Assembly (NCBI RefSeq): GCF_900109165.1
Contig: NZ_FNZF01000001.1
Coordinates: forward strand, 1 to 64,000
Reading direction: 5' to 3'
Length of the DNA stretch: 64,000 nucleotides
Source of the DNA: Bhargavaea ginsengi
GTDB lineage: Bacteria; Bacillota; Bacilli; Bacillales_A; Planococcaceae
Of this stretch, positions 17,145-26,367 are shown piece after piece. A program made the translations under genes and the position numbers. Position 1 is the stretch's first letter, and every line of letters starts with the position of its first letter. The notes beneath the pieces are model-generated. The model searched no databases. It had not been told where the DNA came from and worked only from the letters and a program-made list of their open reading frames with translations.

Positions 17145-17372
17145 CGTAATCCCCTCCGAGTATGAAATATCGATCTGACTATTTTCCCCATTCGACATGT
17201 TCTACAAGTTTCCCTTTCTTATAAAACAAACGGTGCTGGAAGTACATTTTCATGTCATTAAAGTATTCTGGTATACATAATAATATTACTTATACCTTTA
17301 CAACTGTATTCCGGCAATCACCCAGCCCATCTGCACGGGTAGAGATTTCAAGACTATTTTCATCTTAAAAGA

Positions 17373-17404
17373 ATGAAGCACCCACCAGATAGCGGGCGCT
17401 TCAT
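17373..17404 (-). terminator. Terminator of the HEPN-like gene
   Basis: ATGAAGCxCCC pairs with GGGxGCTTCAT and is followed by TCTTTTAA on the minus strand. Confidence 0.7.
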
Positions 17405-17406
17405 CG

Positions 17407-18531
17407 TTATACCGTTTCGGCTTCTTTTTGGGTGTTTTTCAGGTCTTCAAACAGTTTCTCGATCGTCCCCGCTCCTACGTTTTTGTATTTGGCGAGGATG
17501 ACGAGCTCCTGTGGCAACTGGCCAGCCCGCCGGATGCCCGATTCCTCCAACTGCCGGATAAATCCAGGTGTCAGCGAAGGAAAGTTCTCTTTGGTCAGTT
17601 CAGCCTTGGCGAGGGTCTCCGTCACAATGATGGAATCGCCTTTATGGAACAGGAACAGTTCGCCCGGCCGCTCAATGCGGATTCGCCGGCGGGCCCTTTC
17701 CTCATCAACAAATTCCGCCAGCTCCTCGAAAAATTGTTCATCATTTTTCTCGGTGTAGCGAGTAACCGCCTGATGAAGTCCTGTGAGGTCAGCCGGAAGT
17801 TCGCTCATGATCCGCGCCTCTTCTGCTCCGTGTAGCTTGACGAGAAAACGGACCGACTTCTCGAATCTCTGCGGCAGCAGAAATGCATCGCGCAGGAAAT
17901 AAGGAATATCCAGTGTTCTGTCTCCGTGGCGAATCTGGCGGACAGTTGTATAGCCAGGCTGTTCAGATTGGTGTGTCTTCGGTGTGCTGACAGCTATAGA
18001 TTCAGCAGGGAGAGTTTCTTCCCTTTCATTGCTCAATGTTTTTCTGAGAAGTTCTTCCAGGCGGCCAAGGCGGGATTCCAGCTCCGGCAACTCGAATGTC
18101 TGTTCCTTCGGAGGAGCCGGATCCCGGTATTCCGGGAATGTGAAATCCGGATTCCCGTAAACTTCCACATACCACTTCATTACGATATACAGCTGTTCCC
18201 AGGCAGCAAGAGACTCTGTTACGCGGAAGGCTCTTGGCTGATGGGCTGCCCGGTTTCCTGCCATTCGGATGTCATGCAGCGCATCCCGGACTTCATCGGT
18301 CAGCAAACCCTGGCGACCTGCTTCGTCTAGCCGGTCTTTTAATGATTTATGCTGAACATCCGGAATCCCTTCTTCTTGCATGACCAGTTGAAGGACCGAA
18401 TCGATCAGTACACGTGCATGCGTCAGCATCGTCCTCGGACTCGTATAGACAGACTGCTCCAGTTCCCCTGCAACCAAGGCGAGATGCCGGTGTTCCAGAA
18501 ACGCATAATAGTATTCGCCATTTTCGTTCAC
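17407..18531 (-). CDS. DUF4145 (HEPN-like) protein with C-terminal helix-hairpin-helix-like region
   Basis: 374 residues. Residues 30-140 look like a DUF4145/HEPN helical domain: THARVLIDSVLQ, then DIRMAGNRAAH, where Arg and His fit the R-x4-6-H motif of HEPN RNases. A variable middle follows, with LEELLRKTL and a VRFLVKLHGAEEARI segment. The last 50 residues (LTPGFIRQLEESGI, then KYKNVGAGTIEKL) resemble tandem hairpins of the RNA polymerase alpha C-terminal or HhH type. It starts at GTG with GAAGGAG eight bases upstream. The function is unknown. The HEPN match suggests RNA binding or cleavage, with low certainty. A gene of unknown function is divergent from it. Confidence 0.65.
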   Translation of the reverse strand: MNENGEYYYAFLEHRHLALVAGELEQSVYTSPRTMLTHARVLIDSVLQLVMQEEGIPDVQHKSLKDRLDEAGRQGLLTDEVRDALHDIRMAGNRAAHQPRAFRVTESLAAWEQLYIVMKWYVEVYGNPDFTFPEYRDPAPPKEQTFELPELESRLGRLEELLRKTLSNEREETLPAESIAVSTPKTHQSEQPGYTTVRQIRHGDRTLDIPYFLRDAFLLPQRFEKSVRFLVKLHGAEEARIMSELPADLTGLHQAVTRYTEKNDEQFFEELAEFVDEERARRRIRIERPGELFLFHKGDSIIVTETLAKAELTKENFPSLTPGFIRQLEESGIRRAGQLPQELVILAKYKNVGAGTIEKLFEDLKNTQKEAETV

Positions 18532-18643
18532 AACGCTGACTCCTTCTCTTTTACAATCTACTTATTCTATCATTTCTTATTAGCGGACTACAAAGCGTGA
18601 TAAAGTGTGGCATAATAATACAAAAGAGAGGTCGTTCAGGGCG

Positions 18644-19237
18644 GTGTTTGAAGTGACGGAAGAAAAGCTAAACCGGCTCGGCCAAATGGAAAAACGGCTT
18701 TCATCGATCGCCGGCAGGGACCCTGCTGACGCGGTTCATGAAATCGTGCTTGAATTGTTCGGTTTTGACTATGATTATGTGCCGGTTTTGCGCGGCAAAC
18801 GTGAAGGGCTGACAAACAGGGAGATTCTTTCTGAGGAACTGCAGAAACTTCCCGCGCTGACAGTGGAGCATCTCTGTCCGCTCCTGCTTTATCTGTTTGG
18901 CACAAATCTCAAAGGAATTGTCTCCATTGAGAAAGCACCGATTTCGATCCGATCCAAGGACAACTGGGTAAAACGCCATCGCGGAGATCTTGTCATGATT
19001 ACAGGCGGACACGAAGACCTGGAGGTTCTTGTTACCCCTACCGAAGAATTCATGACCGTCAACGGCAATGAATTTCTCCCGGAAGATCTTCTTAAGCGTC
19101 TGATCAACATCGGTTATCAAAACCGCGACGGACACGCTTTCTATGCAAACCCCGAAGGCGAGCCCGTATCCGACGACTTTAAGACGCTGACGATCCGGAC
19201 GATCACCGAGTATTTTGAAGAACATCCCCAACATTGA
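18644..19237 (+). CDS. Protein of unknown function, divergent from HEPN-like gene
   Basis: About 197 residues, acidic and soluble, with no recognised family. It has a helical N-terminal third (VTEEKLNRLGQMEKRL), a central ALTVEHLCPLLLYLFG segment, and a mixed C-terminal half ending EYFEEHPQH. The start is uncertain: GTG codons occur at 18605, 18644 and 18653. The first lies in what looks like a promoter -10 (CATAAT) and the second follows AGAGAGG. A strong terminator follows the gene, supporting that it is real. Confidence 0.6.
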   Translation: MFEVTEEKLNRLGQMEKRLSSIAGRDPADAVHEIVLELFGFDYDYVPVLRGKREGLTNREILSEELQKLPALTVEHLCPLLLYLFGTNLKGIVSIEKAPISIRSKDNWVKRHRGDLVMITGGHEDLEVLVTPTEEFMTVNGNEFLPEDLLKRLINIGYQNRDGHAFYANPEGEPVSDDFKTLTIRTITEYFEEHPQH

Positions 19238-19251
19238 CCCATGTGCATATG

Positions 19252-19284
19252 AACAGCCCGGATCCTCTGCGGATCCGGGCTGTT
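19252..19284 (+). terminator. Strong rho-independent terminator
   Basis: 14-bp perfect stem AACAGCCCGGATCC / GGATCCGGGCTGTT with a TCTGC loop, followed by TTGTG on the plus strand. Confidence 0.85.
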
Positions 19285-19315
19285 TTGTGTAGGGGCATGC
19301 GCGTTGGGCATCATC

Positions 19316-19420
19316 AACGTTTTCATCCAGTATGTTAACGTCTCACTCCAGTATGTTAGCGTTTCACTCCAGTATGTTAACGTTACACCCCAATATGGCA
19401 ACGTCCCGCATCAATTCGTT
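19316..19420. repeat. Five tandem 21-bp repeats between convergent genes
   Basis: Five back-to-back units start at 19316, 19337, 19358, 19379 and 19400. The consensus is AACGTYTCACTCCAGTATGT plus a final T. Units 1-3 are close copies and units 4 and 5 are diverged. The array ends one base before the stop codon of the leftward thiamine-diphosphate enzyme gene. The 21-bp period equals two helical turns. The array is not convincingly coding, although both strands stay open because 21 is a multiple of three. Confidence 0.85.
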
Positions 19421-19421
19421 T

Positions 19422-21068
19422 TCACTCTGCAAATCCTGCAAGGAATTTGACACGGTCACCCATCGGCGGCGGATTGTCGTCGGTAAGGACGATCTCGAGA
19501 AGGGCCGGGCCGTCTGTGGACATCAGCTTACTGATCGTTTCCCCGTTAAGATCCTCCATCGATTCCACACGCGCCGCCGGAATTTCAAGGGCTTCCGCCA
19601 TCTTCGTGAAGTTCATCGGCTGTGTGGAGAACGTTTTGTGCGCGCGCTTGAACTGCAGACTGTGTCCGTGATAGACCAGGCCAAGCCGGGCATTGTTCAT
19701 GACGATGAACAAAACAGGCACGCCGTATTCTTTCGCTGTCAATATCTCCATGCCGTGCATGTGGAAGCAGCCATCACCGGTGATGATCACCGTCGGTCGT
19801 TCAGGGTCCGCCATTTTAGCGGCCATTCCAACTGATAAACCGCTTCCCATTGCACCGAAGTGCACATTGATATCAAAGGCATCCGGCGAAAGGACGCTCA
19901 GGTCATGTATCACATAAGCTTCGGTTTCCGTAATGTCGACTGCGTATCTGGTATTTTCCGGCAACAGTTGCTGAAGCTTTAGAACGACGTTTTTCGTCGT
20001 ATATGCGGCTCCTGGCGATAGCCTCTCCGGATTGTATGGGACGCTGACCGGTTTTTCTCTTGTTCCGAGCATCTTAAGCTCCCTCAGGACAACCGGAAGC
20101 GTATCTGTCAGATCGCCTAAAACGGGAAGATCTGCGGGGTACTTCCTGCCAAACACCGTTTCGTCCCGATCAAACTGGATAACAAACCGGTCCTTTGCGA
20201 GAGCGGTACTGTAGTTGCTCGTAGCGGTCTCACCCAAGCTCGAGCCGATGACGAGCAGTGTATCGAAGTCCCCATCTTGGATAAGCCGGCCTGTTGACTC
20301 GTTCCCGGCAAAGCCATAGACTCCTGCAAAGTTCGGGTGTGCATCTTTAAACAAGCCTTTGGCCACAGGCGTGGAAACGACCGGCCAGCCCAGCAATTCA
20401 GAAAGGCGCATGACTTCCGACACCATTCCCCGGGCACCTTGCCCGCAGAAAATCAGGCCGGCGTTGCGGCTCTTCAGCTCCCTTGCAGCTTGGCCGGCAG
20501 CCGCAGTATCCGCCTTTATCCTTGCCGGACAGACTGCAACCGGGATGATGGACGGATCGATATCAGTCATCTGCACGTCAAGCGGCATTGCGATATGTAC
20601 AGGTCCCGGCACCCCGCTCATGGCGATCTCAAGGGCCTTTGCGATTTCCTTTACCAGCTCATCTCCACGGCCGACCAGCTTGGAGTATTTTGTGACTGGC
20701 GCAAACACAGATGCGGCCTCCAGTTCCTGCGAGGCATTCATCCCTACTGTTGACGTCGGCACGGATCCCGTCAGAAACAGGACCGGCAGCTGTTCCCGCA
20801 TGGCATTTGCAGCAGGCGTGACCAGGTTCATCGCACCCGGTCCGCTTGAGCCGATCGCGACTGCAGGACCTCCGGAATACTTGGCGAACCCCGCCGCCAT
20901 ATACCCGGCTGCCCCTTCATGCTTTGTGATGATCGGCAAGATGTCTTCATAGTCGTTCATCCCGTCGAAAAGTACATTGACGCTGCCCGCCGGTATCCCG
21001 AATATCCGGTCGATTCCTATGTTCCTGAAGAACTCAAGTACCGCTATCCCTGCTTTCAACGGCTCCAT
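19422..21068 (-). CDS. Thiamine diphosphate-dependent enzyme, acetolactate synthase-like
   Basis: 548 residues, the usual length of the family. The catalytic Glu lies in KHEGAAGYMAAG (residue near 49). A central FAD/dimer-type domain follows. The thiamine diphosphate motif GDGCFHMHG...MNNARLG is near residue 425. It resembles acetolactate synthase large subunits, but no small regulatory subunit or ilv gene is nearby, so the reaction may be a different pyruvate or oxo-acid condensation or decarboxylation. The ATG at 21068 abuts its GGGGG. A TTG at 21059 has better spacing. It overlaps the end of the upstream GGDEF-EAL gene by 13 bases, so the two are probably co-translated. Confidence 0.8.
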   Translation of the reverse strand: MEPLKAGIAVLEFFRNIGIDRIFGIPAGSVNVLFDGMNDYEDILPIITKHEGAAGYMAAGFAKYSGGPAVAIGSSGPGAMNLVTPAANAMREQLPVLFLTGSVPTSTVGMNASQELEAASVFAPVTKYSKLVGRGDELVKEIAKALEIAMSGVPGPVHIAMPLDVQMTDIDPSIIPVAVCPARIKADTAAAGQAARELKSRNAGLIFCGQGARGMVSEVMRLSELLGWPVVSTPVAKGLFKDAHPNFAGVYGFAGNESTGRLIQDGDFDTLLVIGSSLGETATSNYSTALAKDRFVIQFDRDETVFGRKYPADLPVLGDLTDTLPVVLRELKMLGTREKPVSVPYNPERLSPGAAYTTKNVVLKLQQLLPENTRYAVDITETEAYVIHDLSVLSPDAFDINVHFGAMGSGLSVGMAAKMADPERPTVIITGDGCFHMHGMEILTAKEYGVPVLFIVMNNARLGLVYHGHSLQFKRAHKTFSTQPMNFTKMAEALEIPAARVESMEDLNGETISKLMSTDGPALLEIVLTDDNPPPMGDRVKFLAGFAE

Positions 21069-23836
21069 CCCCCTTGGTCGTTGGTCAAAAAGTCCTTCTC
21101 AAGCTTTCTGGCCGGTACCGGCGGGCTAAAGAAGTAGCCCTGCATCATCGTGCACTCGCGGGAGGCAAGATAGTCGGCCTGTTCTTCTGTTTCTACGCCT
21201 TCCGCGATCACTTCAAGGCCCATATTCTTTGCCATTGTGATGATCGTATCGGTCAGCGCGCGGTCATCCTCATCAAGCAGGATATCACGGATGAATGTCC
21301 TGTCGATCTTGAGGGTTGTCAGCGGGAATCTCTGAAGATAGCCAAGTGACGAATAACCCGTACCGAAGTCATCGATATCCAGGTGTACACCGAGTTCCTT
21401 CAGCTTGTTCATCGTAGAGATGGCAAGATCCGTATTGCGCATGATCTGATTCTCTGTCAGTTCAAGATGAAGCAGTTCGGGACGGATGCCAGTTTCGGCC
21501 AGCACCTGCTTGACGATACGGTGAAGGCTGCCCTGTTCGAACTGTGCGGCTGACAGATTGACGGCCATGCAAAGATCATCGAAGCCTTTGTCATGCCACT
21601 TTTTAAGCTGCGAAACCGCCTCGCGAAGCACCCATTCACCGATCGGTACGATCAGGCCGGTCTGTTCGGCAAGCGGGATAAATATATCCGGGGATACCAG
21701 GCCTTCCTCCGGGTGATTCCATCGGATCAGCGCTTCCACACCGACCATCCGGTGCTTGCATAAGTCGACCTGCGGCTGATAATACAGAGTGAATTCGTCC
21801 CGCTCCAACGCCCGGTATAGTGCGTTTTCATATTTGACGCTTTCGATGGTCCGTTTGCCGATCTTCTCGTCGTAGAAATAATAGCTGCCGCCGGCCACTT
21901 CCTTGGAGTGATACATCGCCGTGTCGGCATTTTTGATGAGCATCTCGGCATTATCGCCGTCTGCGGGAAACATGCTGATGCCAATTGAGTTTTTAATAAA
22001 TATTTCGTGATCGTCAATGGTGATCGGCTTTGCAAAAGATTTATTGATCTTGCTGACGGCACGAAGGACTTCCTCCCGGTTTTTGACGTCAAGCAGGATG
22101 ATCATGAATTCGTCACCGCCCTGCCTGGACACGATACCGTTAATAGGTACGGCTTCACTCAACCGTTTCGCCACTTCTTTCAGAAGAAGATCGCCGAAAC
22201 TGTGTCCGAGAGTGTCATTGACAAGTTTAAAGCGGTCCAGATCCAGGAACATCACCGCCACTTGCTCATCATCTCTCTTGGCATTTTCCAACGCTTCATC
22301 CAGTCGTTCTTTCATCTGCAGCCGGTTCGGCAAATCGGTCAGGCTGTCATAGTATGCGTAATACTTAATCTCTTCCTCAAGATAGCGACGCTCTGTAATG
22401 TCCTTAAAAATGACCACTTGACCGAAGATCTGATCGTCTTCCTGAATAAAGGAGATGTCATATTCCACAGGGAACACGGTTCCGTCCTTCCTGTGGAAAA
22501 CGTCTGATTCATCATTTAGCTGCGGTAGCTCTCCGCTGTCCCCTCCACGAAATATATTCGCTGAAGACTGGCCTTCAAGTTCTTCGGGACGGGAATAACC
22601 GAGCATTTTCAGTGCCGCCGGATTACTGAATGTAATCTTGCCGTCCAATCCGATTCCAAAAATCCCTTCGCCTGCAGATTTTAGGATCAGTTCCTTTTCC
22701 CTGGAGAGCGATTCCAGCTCTGTGATTACCCGCTGCAGCTCTTCGTTTTTAACCGTTACTTCCTTGGTCCGCTGATTAATGATCATTTCCTGCTTCTCGA
22801 TAAAGAGGAGGTTTGAAAGTGTGGAAGCAGTCATGTCCACAATGGACTGTGCCAGGTCAATCGTGGTCTGGGGATACTCGACAATCTTCCCGGAACGATT
22901 CGGGACAGCGATGAATCCGAGAATCTCGTTCATCGCAATCATCGGGAAGATGGCCATTCCCCTGATCCCGAACGTCCGGCAGATATCCTTGTTCGGACGT
23001 TCGTCCTTGGTCACGTCAGGGATATATACCGGTTTCCTCGTCCGTATTGAATCCTGGTACATCCTGTCTTCAAGCAGGTCATTAAGCTGTGCCCTGTGCA
23101 TTCGCAGCCATTCATCCTCACTCATGTCACTGCTCTTTGCCAGATGAGCGGGTTTGATCTTTTTACCGGCGACCGGATCCAGCAGATGAACGGCGGGATC
23201 GTCGCTTTCAAGCAGTTGGCCTACATGGCGGAAGCAGGTCTGGATCGCCTGGTCCATCGTTTCCGCCCTCGATAGTTCACTGTTGGCATCGAGGAGAAGC
23301 TGCTTGTCCTGGATCAGGTTCTCTTTACGCAAGAGATCATTGGCATTGCGGATGGCGACTGCTGCCATGTTGACAAACGCTTCCACAGTCTCACGCTGTT
23401 CCCCGGTGATGTTCATCGGCTGCCCGTAGTTGAACAGGAAGACGAGTCCGTAAAGGTCATCTCCAAAAGCAATGGGCATTGCGAGCAGCGAGCGGATCAG
23501 AAACGAGTCGACCGCCCAGTCGCTCGGCCGGCCATCGGATCTGGTATCCGGTATGTATACAGCCCGATTTGTTTTTGTGACTTCCCTGACCAGGGCGTCA
23601 TCTTCCGGGCTGATCACATGCATATCAAGCGTCATGCCGTTCAGGACTTCCGGTTTTCCGGTGAACCCCCTGAATGTGCCGTCTTCCTGCGGCAGGTAAA
23701 TGCCGACCGAGTCACACTGGAAAACTTCCTGAGAAATAGCGTCCGTCACCGCCTGCAGCATCTCTTTCAGGTCAAGTTTCGTATTGATGATTCGGGTTAG
23801 GTTGGCAAGTTGCCTGTACCTGGATTGATCGTTCAC
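21056..23836 (-). CDS. GAF-GAF-PAS-GGDEF-EAL protein (cyclic di-GMP turnover)
   Basis: 926 residues, cytosolic. Two GAF-type sensor domains occupy about 15-170 and 185-345, with a coiled linker at 350-385 and a PAS domain at 385-485. The GGDEF domain is at 490-650 with an intact GGDEF motif at 573-577, and the EAL domain at 670-920 starts with EALIRW at 701. No RxxD inhibitory site is seen just before GGDEF. Both catalytic motifs look intact, so it may make or degrade cyclic di-GMP; many such fusions favour one. It starts at GTG after GAGGAGGT. It is the first gene of a two-gene unit with the thiamine-diphosphate enzyme. Confidence 0.92.
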   Translation of the reverse strand: MNDQSRYRQLANLTRIINTKLDLKEMLQAVTDAISQEVFQCDSVGIYLPQEDGTFRGFTGKPEVLNGMTLDMHVISPEDDALVREVTKTNRAVYIPDTRSDGRPSDWAVDSFLIRSLLAMPIAFGDDLYGLVFLFNYGQPMNITGEQRETVEAFVNMAAVAIRNANDLLRKENLIQDKQLLLDANSELSRAETMDQAIQTCFRHVGQLLESDDPAVHLLDPVAGKKIKPAHLAKSSDMSEDEWLRMHRAQLNDLLEDRMYQDSIRTRKPVYIPDVTKDERPNKDICRTFGIRGMAIFPMIAMNEILGFIAVPNRSGKIVEYPQTTIDLAQSIVDMTASTLSNLLFIEKQEMIINQRTKEVTVKNEELQRVITELESLSREKELILKSAGEGIFGIGLDGKITFSNPAALKMLGYSRPEELEGQSSANIFRGGDSGELPQLNDESDVFHRKDGTVFPVEYDISFIQEDDQIFGQVVIFKDITERRYLEEEIKYYAYYDSLTDLPNRLQMKERLDEALENAKRDDEQVAVMFLDLDRFKLVNDTLGHSFGDLLLKEVAKRLSEAVPINGIVSRQGGDEFMIILLDVKNREEVLRAVSKINKSFAKPITIDDHEIFIKNSIGISMFPADGDNAEMLIKNADTAMYHSKEVAGGSYYFYDEKIGKRTIESVKYENALYRALERDEFTLYYQPQVDLCKHRMVGVEALIRWNHPEEGLVSPDIFIPLAEQTGLIVPIGEWVLREAVSQLKKWHDKGFDDLCMAVNLSAAQFEQGSLHRIVKQVLAETGIRPELLHLELTENQIMRNTDLAISTMNKLKELGVHLDIDDFGTGYSSLGYLQRFPLTTLKIDRTFIRDILLDEDDRALTDTIITMAKNMGLEVIAEGVETEEQADYLASRECTMMQGYFFSPPVPARKLEKDFLTNDQGGWSR

Positions 23837-23981
23837 AGCCGCACCTCCTCAAGGAATCATATTCCTATCAATATACTACCCTATTCTCAAATATCTTCCC
23901 AACATAAGAAGGCGGCTTCCCCCCTGCATCCTTGTTGGAAGCAGAAACAAAACCGCCAGACGGGCACGGGGCCCGGACTAC

Positions 23982-24920
23982 TTATTCATCTTCCTCATCA
24001 TGGAATGCTTCTTCAAGACGGTGCCTGAATTCTTCGGCAGCACTATATCCCTGCATACGCAGATACCAGTTGTTTGCCGCTGCTTCGATCAGTCCTGCGA
24101 CATCACGTCCCGGCTGCAGCTGAATCTGGATATGGGGGATCTTCACGCCCATATATTCTTTGAACTTCATGTCGACTTCAAGTTCATTGTTAAGCGCGTC
24201 TTTTTCCCATTCGATCAGTTCAATATCAAGCGCAATGCGTGTCTCTTCCTGGAAGGAGGTGCGGCCATACATTCGGACGACATTCAGCAGACCGACGCTC
24301 CGGAGGGCCAAGAACTCCTTGTTGCTTCCGTCATGAGTACCAAGGAGTGTCTGAGGGCTTAGCTTTCGCAGTACCACGATGTCATCGCTTACGAGACGGT
24401 GCCCACGGCCGATGAGCGTGTGGGCCGTCTCGCTTTTCCCGACTCCCGATTTCCCCCGGAGAAGGACGCCGATGCCGGATACATTCACACAGACACCGTG
24501 AACCGCGATTTCTTCAGCCAGTTGGTTCAGCAGGAAACGGTTCAGTTTCTGGACCAGATCAGTCATCGAGTCTGATGTCCTAAGCACCGGAATATGCGCT
24601 TCGCCGCAATGCAGCAATAGTCCAACAGGTTCCTCCTGGTTGGATGTGATGATGATGCACGGCGGGTCGTACGTCACCATATTCCCGATCCGGTGCCGGG
24701 CTTCATCCGCATCCAATGTCCTGAGATAACTGATTTCGTTGCGTCCCAGAATCTGGACATGGCCTTTTGCTATAAAACCGAAGTGATTCAAAAATTCAAG
24801 TCCCGGACGCCTCACCTGTGCTTTGGTAATCTCCCGGTCCAGTTCATCCTTGCCGATTAATACTTCGAGCGAAAAATTTTCTGCAGCTTGCCTCACTGTT
24901 ACATGCTTGTTTTCCATCAT
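23982..24920 (-). CDS. hprK: HPr kinase/phosphorylase
   Basis: 312 residues from the chosen start, the usual family length. The P-loop GKSGVGKS is at 156-163. The conserved His precedes it in AVHGV (141), followed by RLVSDDIV and the signature ALDIELIEWE. It phosphorylates HPr on Ser46 using ATP and removes the phosphate under low-sugar conditions, controlling catabolite repression with CcpA. An in-frame codon at 24977 would add 19 residues not typical of the family. In most Bacillales hprK is followed by lgt. Here no lgt follows and the gene stands alone. Confidence 0.93.
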   Translation of the reverse strand: MMENKHVTVRQAAENFSLEVLIGKDELDREITKAQVRRPGLEFLNHFGFIAKGHVQILGRNEISYLRTLDADEARHRIGNMVTYDPPCIIITSNQEEPVGLLLHCGEAHIPVLRTSDSMTDLVQKLNRFLLNQLAEEIAVHGVCVNVSGIGVLLRGKSGVGKSETAHTLIGRGHRLVSDDIVVLRKLSPQTLLGTHDGSNKEFLALRSVGLLNVVRMYGRTSFQEETRIALDIELIEWEKDALNNELEVDMKFKEYMGVKIPHIQIQLQPGRDVAGLIEAAANNWYLRMQGYSAAEEFRHRLEEAFHDEEDE

Positions 24921-25015
24921 TCTCTCTGCTTCCCGACTTCCTATAATATAATTCGTCATCCATAATTCCTTATCCATTATACAATGTTGAAATCCGATTG
25001 TAAGCGTAAACTAAC

Positions 25016-26221
25016 CTATCCTTCCAGGAGTGAACCGGTGTCCACCGTCCATTTCTCGAGTGAATGGGCATCAATGGCATGAACATGGCCGCCCGGTTCC
25101 GGGAAGTCCGGAATGTAGACAAGCTCGTACACCGGCACGCCACCCGCAGCTTCATTTCTAGTCCTGACCGGACGCATCGTGATATCGGAGACGAACAGCG
25201 CCTTCACTGTGCGCAGACTAAAAGGACGCTCTCGCAAAAGCGGGCTGAAATCAATGGCGGCCGCCTCGCTCATATCAAACCGGACTACTGTGCCGGTCTT
25301 ACGGTCCACGTCTATTTCAACGCCTTCATCCTCCACCTGAACTCCGTACTGGTGGCGGTCGAAAATGAAGGTGAAGACGTTTCTCTCTTCTGCCTGGGAT
25401 TCGCTCTGCTCTTTTCTGAGGAGAAACCGCTGCTCAGCACCGGGAAACTTCCTGAATAACATCTTGATTGCTGAATCCAGCGCAATTCGATAAGAAGTAT
25501 CAGGACGGCTTTCCGCCTTAAGGGTCTCTTTGCCAAGCGGCTCGTGGTCCGGCGGATAAATTCCTAGATCTTCCGCCAGAGAGATGACCGTCCCGTCCAT
25601 CTTGACCTCATCAGGAGAACCAGTCAGGAAATCGTAGATCAGATGAAACTGATCATCGCCATCCACGTAAAGGTCAGAGTCATATTTGCTGATTTTCAGC
25701 TCCGCTGTAAGATTGGCCATGTACAGATCAAGTGCAGCCTCTGAACTGATCGATTTTTCTTCGTCAATCAATACAAGCGGCCCGAGATAGCTGACCACTT
25801 CGGACAGTACCCCATCTTTTTGGAAGGCGATACTCAGACCGGAATTCGGTAGCTCCAGACCGTCTTCATCCGCCCTGACAAAATCGACAGTATAGACATG
25901 TTCCAGATCAACAACGGAAGAAAACTGTAACTCTGCCGCCTCCATCCCGAAGACATCGGCAATAAATTGACCGGCGCGATCCCGAATGGCAACCGGCGAC
26001 AGTGACACGACCGGAGTGCGTCCTTCCGCTTGGTGATTAATGAAGTAGCGTATTCCTCCTTTACTGTCCAGATGGAGTTCGCCAACCGGTTCTCCTCCGT
26101 CTTTTCTTTGCAGCGTCCAGAGCCCTTTTGAACAGTCCGTTTTTCCGGTCTCAATATCCTCTATTTTCACTCCATCCAGATAAGGAAGGAGCTTTTCAAA
26201 CCAAATCATGATGCTGTCCAT
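25016..26221 (-). CDS. YcdB/YcdC-repeat-like protein of unknown function
   Basis: 401 residues, no signal peptide or membrane helix. Repeated segments built on 'hydrophobic strand, then acidic turn, then G-x-hydrophobic' (GGIRYFINH, FDRHQYGVQVE, DRKTGTVVRFDM) resemble the YcdB/YcdC (DUF4901) or PepSY-like repeats. The call is tentative. The ATG of MDSIMIW is preceded by GGAGGG at seven bases. A much earlier in-frame codon at 26464 would run back into the terminator of the upstream gene and is rejected. The gene lies 95 bases before hprK and might share a transcript with it. Confidence 0.6.
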   Translation of the reverse strand: MDSIMIWFEKLLPYLDGVKIEDIETGKTDCSKGLWTLQRKDGGEPVGELHLDSKGGIRYFINHQAEGRTPVVSLSPVAIRDRAGQFIADVFGMEAAELQFSSVVDLEHVYTVDFVRADEDGLELPNSGLSIAFQKDGVLSEVVSYLGPLVLIDEEKSISSEAALDLYMANLTAELKISKYDSDLYVDGDDQFHLIYDFLTGSPDEVKMDGTVISLAEDLGIYPPDHEPLGKETLKAESRPDTSYRIALDSAIKMLFRKFPGAEQRFLLRKEQSESQAEERNVFTFIFDRHQYGVQVEDEGVEIDVDRKTGTVVRFDMSEAAAIDFSPLLRERPFSLRTVKALFVSDITMRPVRTRNEAAGGVPVYELVYIPDFPEPGGHVHAIDAHSLEKWTVDTGSLLEG

Positions 26222-26303
26222 CGACCGACCCTCCATTAAAACCATACTTCTATATGGTATTACCCAATTTCCCCGGCCAATGAGCAATCTTAATAAAGAA
26301 ACG

Positions 26304-26332
26304 CCCCGGTCATGCAAAAGTTGCATGCCGGG
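26304..26332 (-). terminator. Terminator of the NERD helicase gene
   Basis: CCCGG-CATGCAA stem with an 11-bp arm and short loop, followed by GCGTTTCTTTATT on the minus strand. Confidence 0.75.
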
Positions 26333-26367
26333 ACGATGATCCGGTTTGTTTTTTAAAACCTCTTCTG

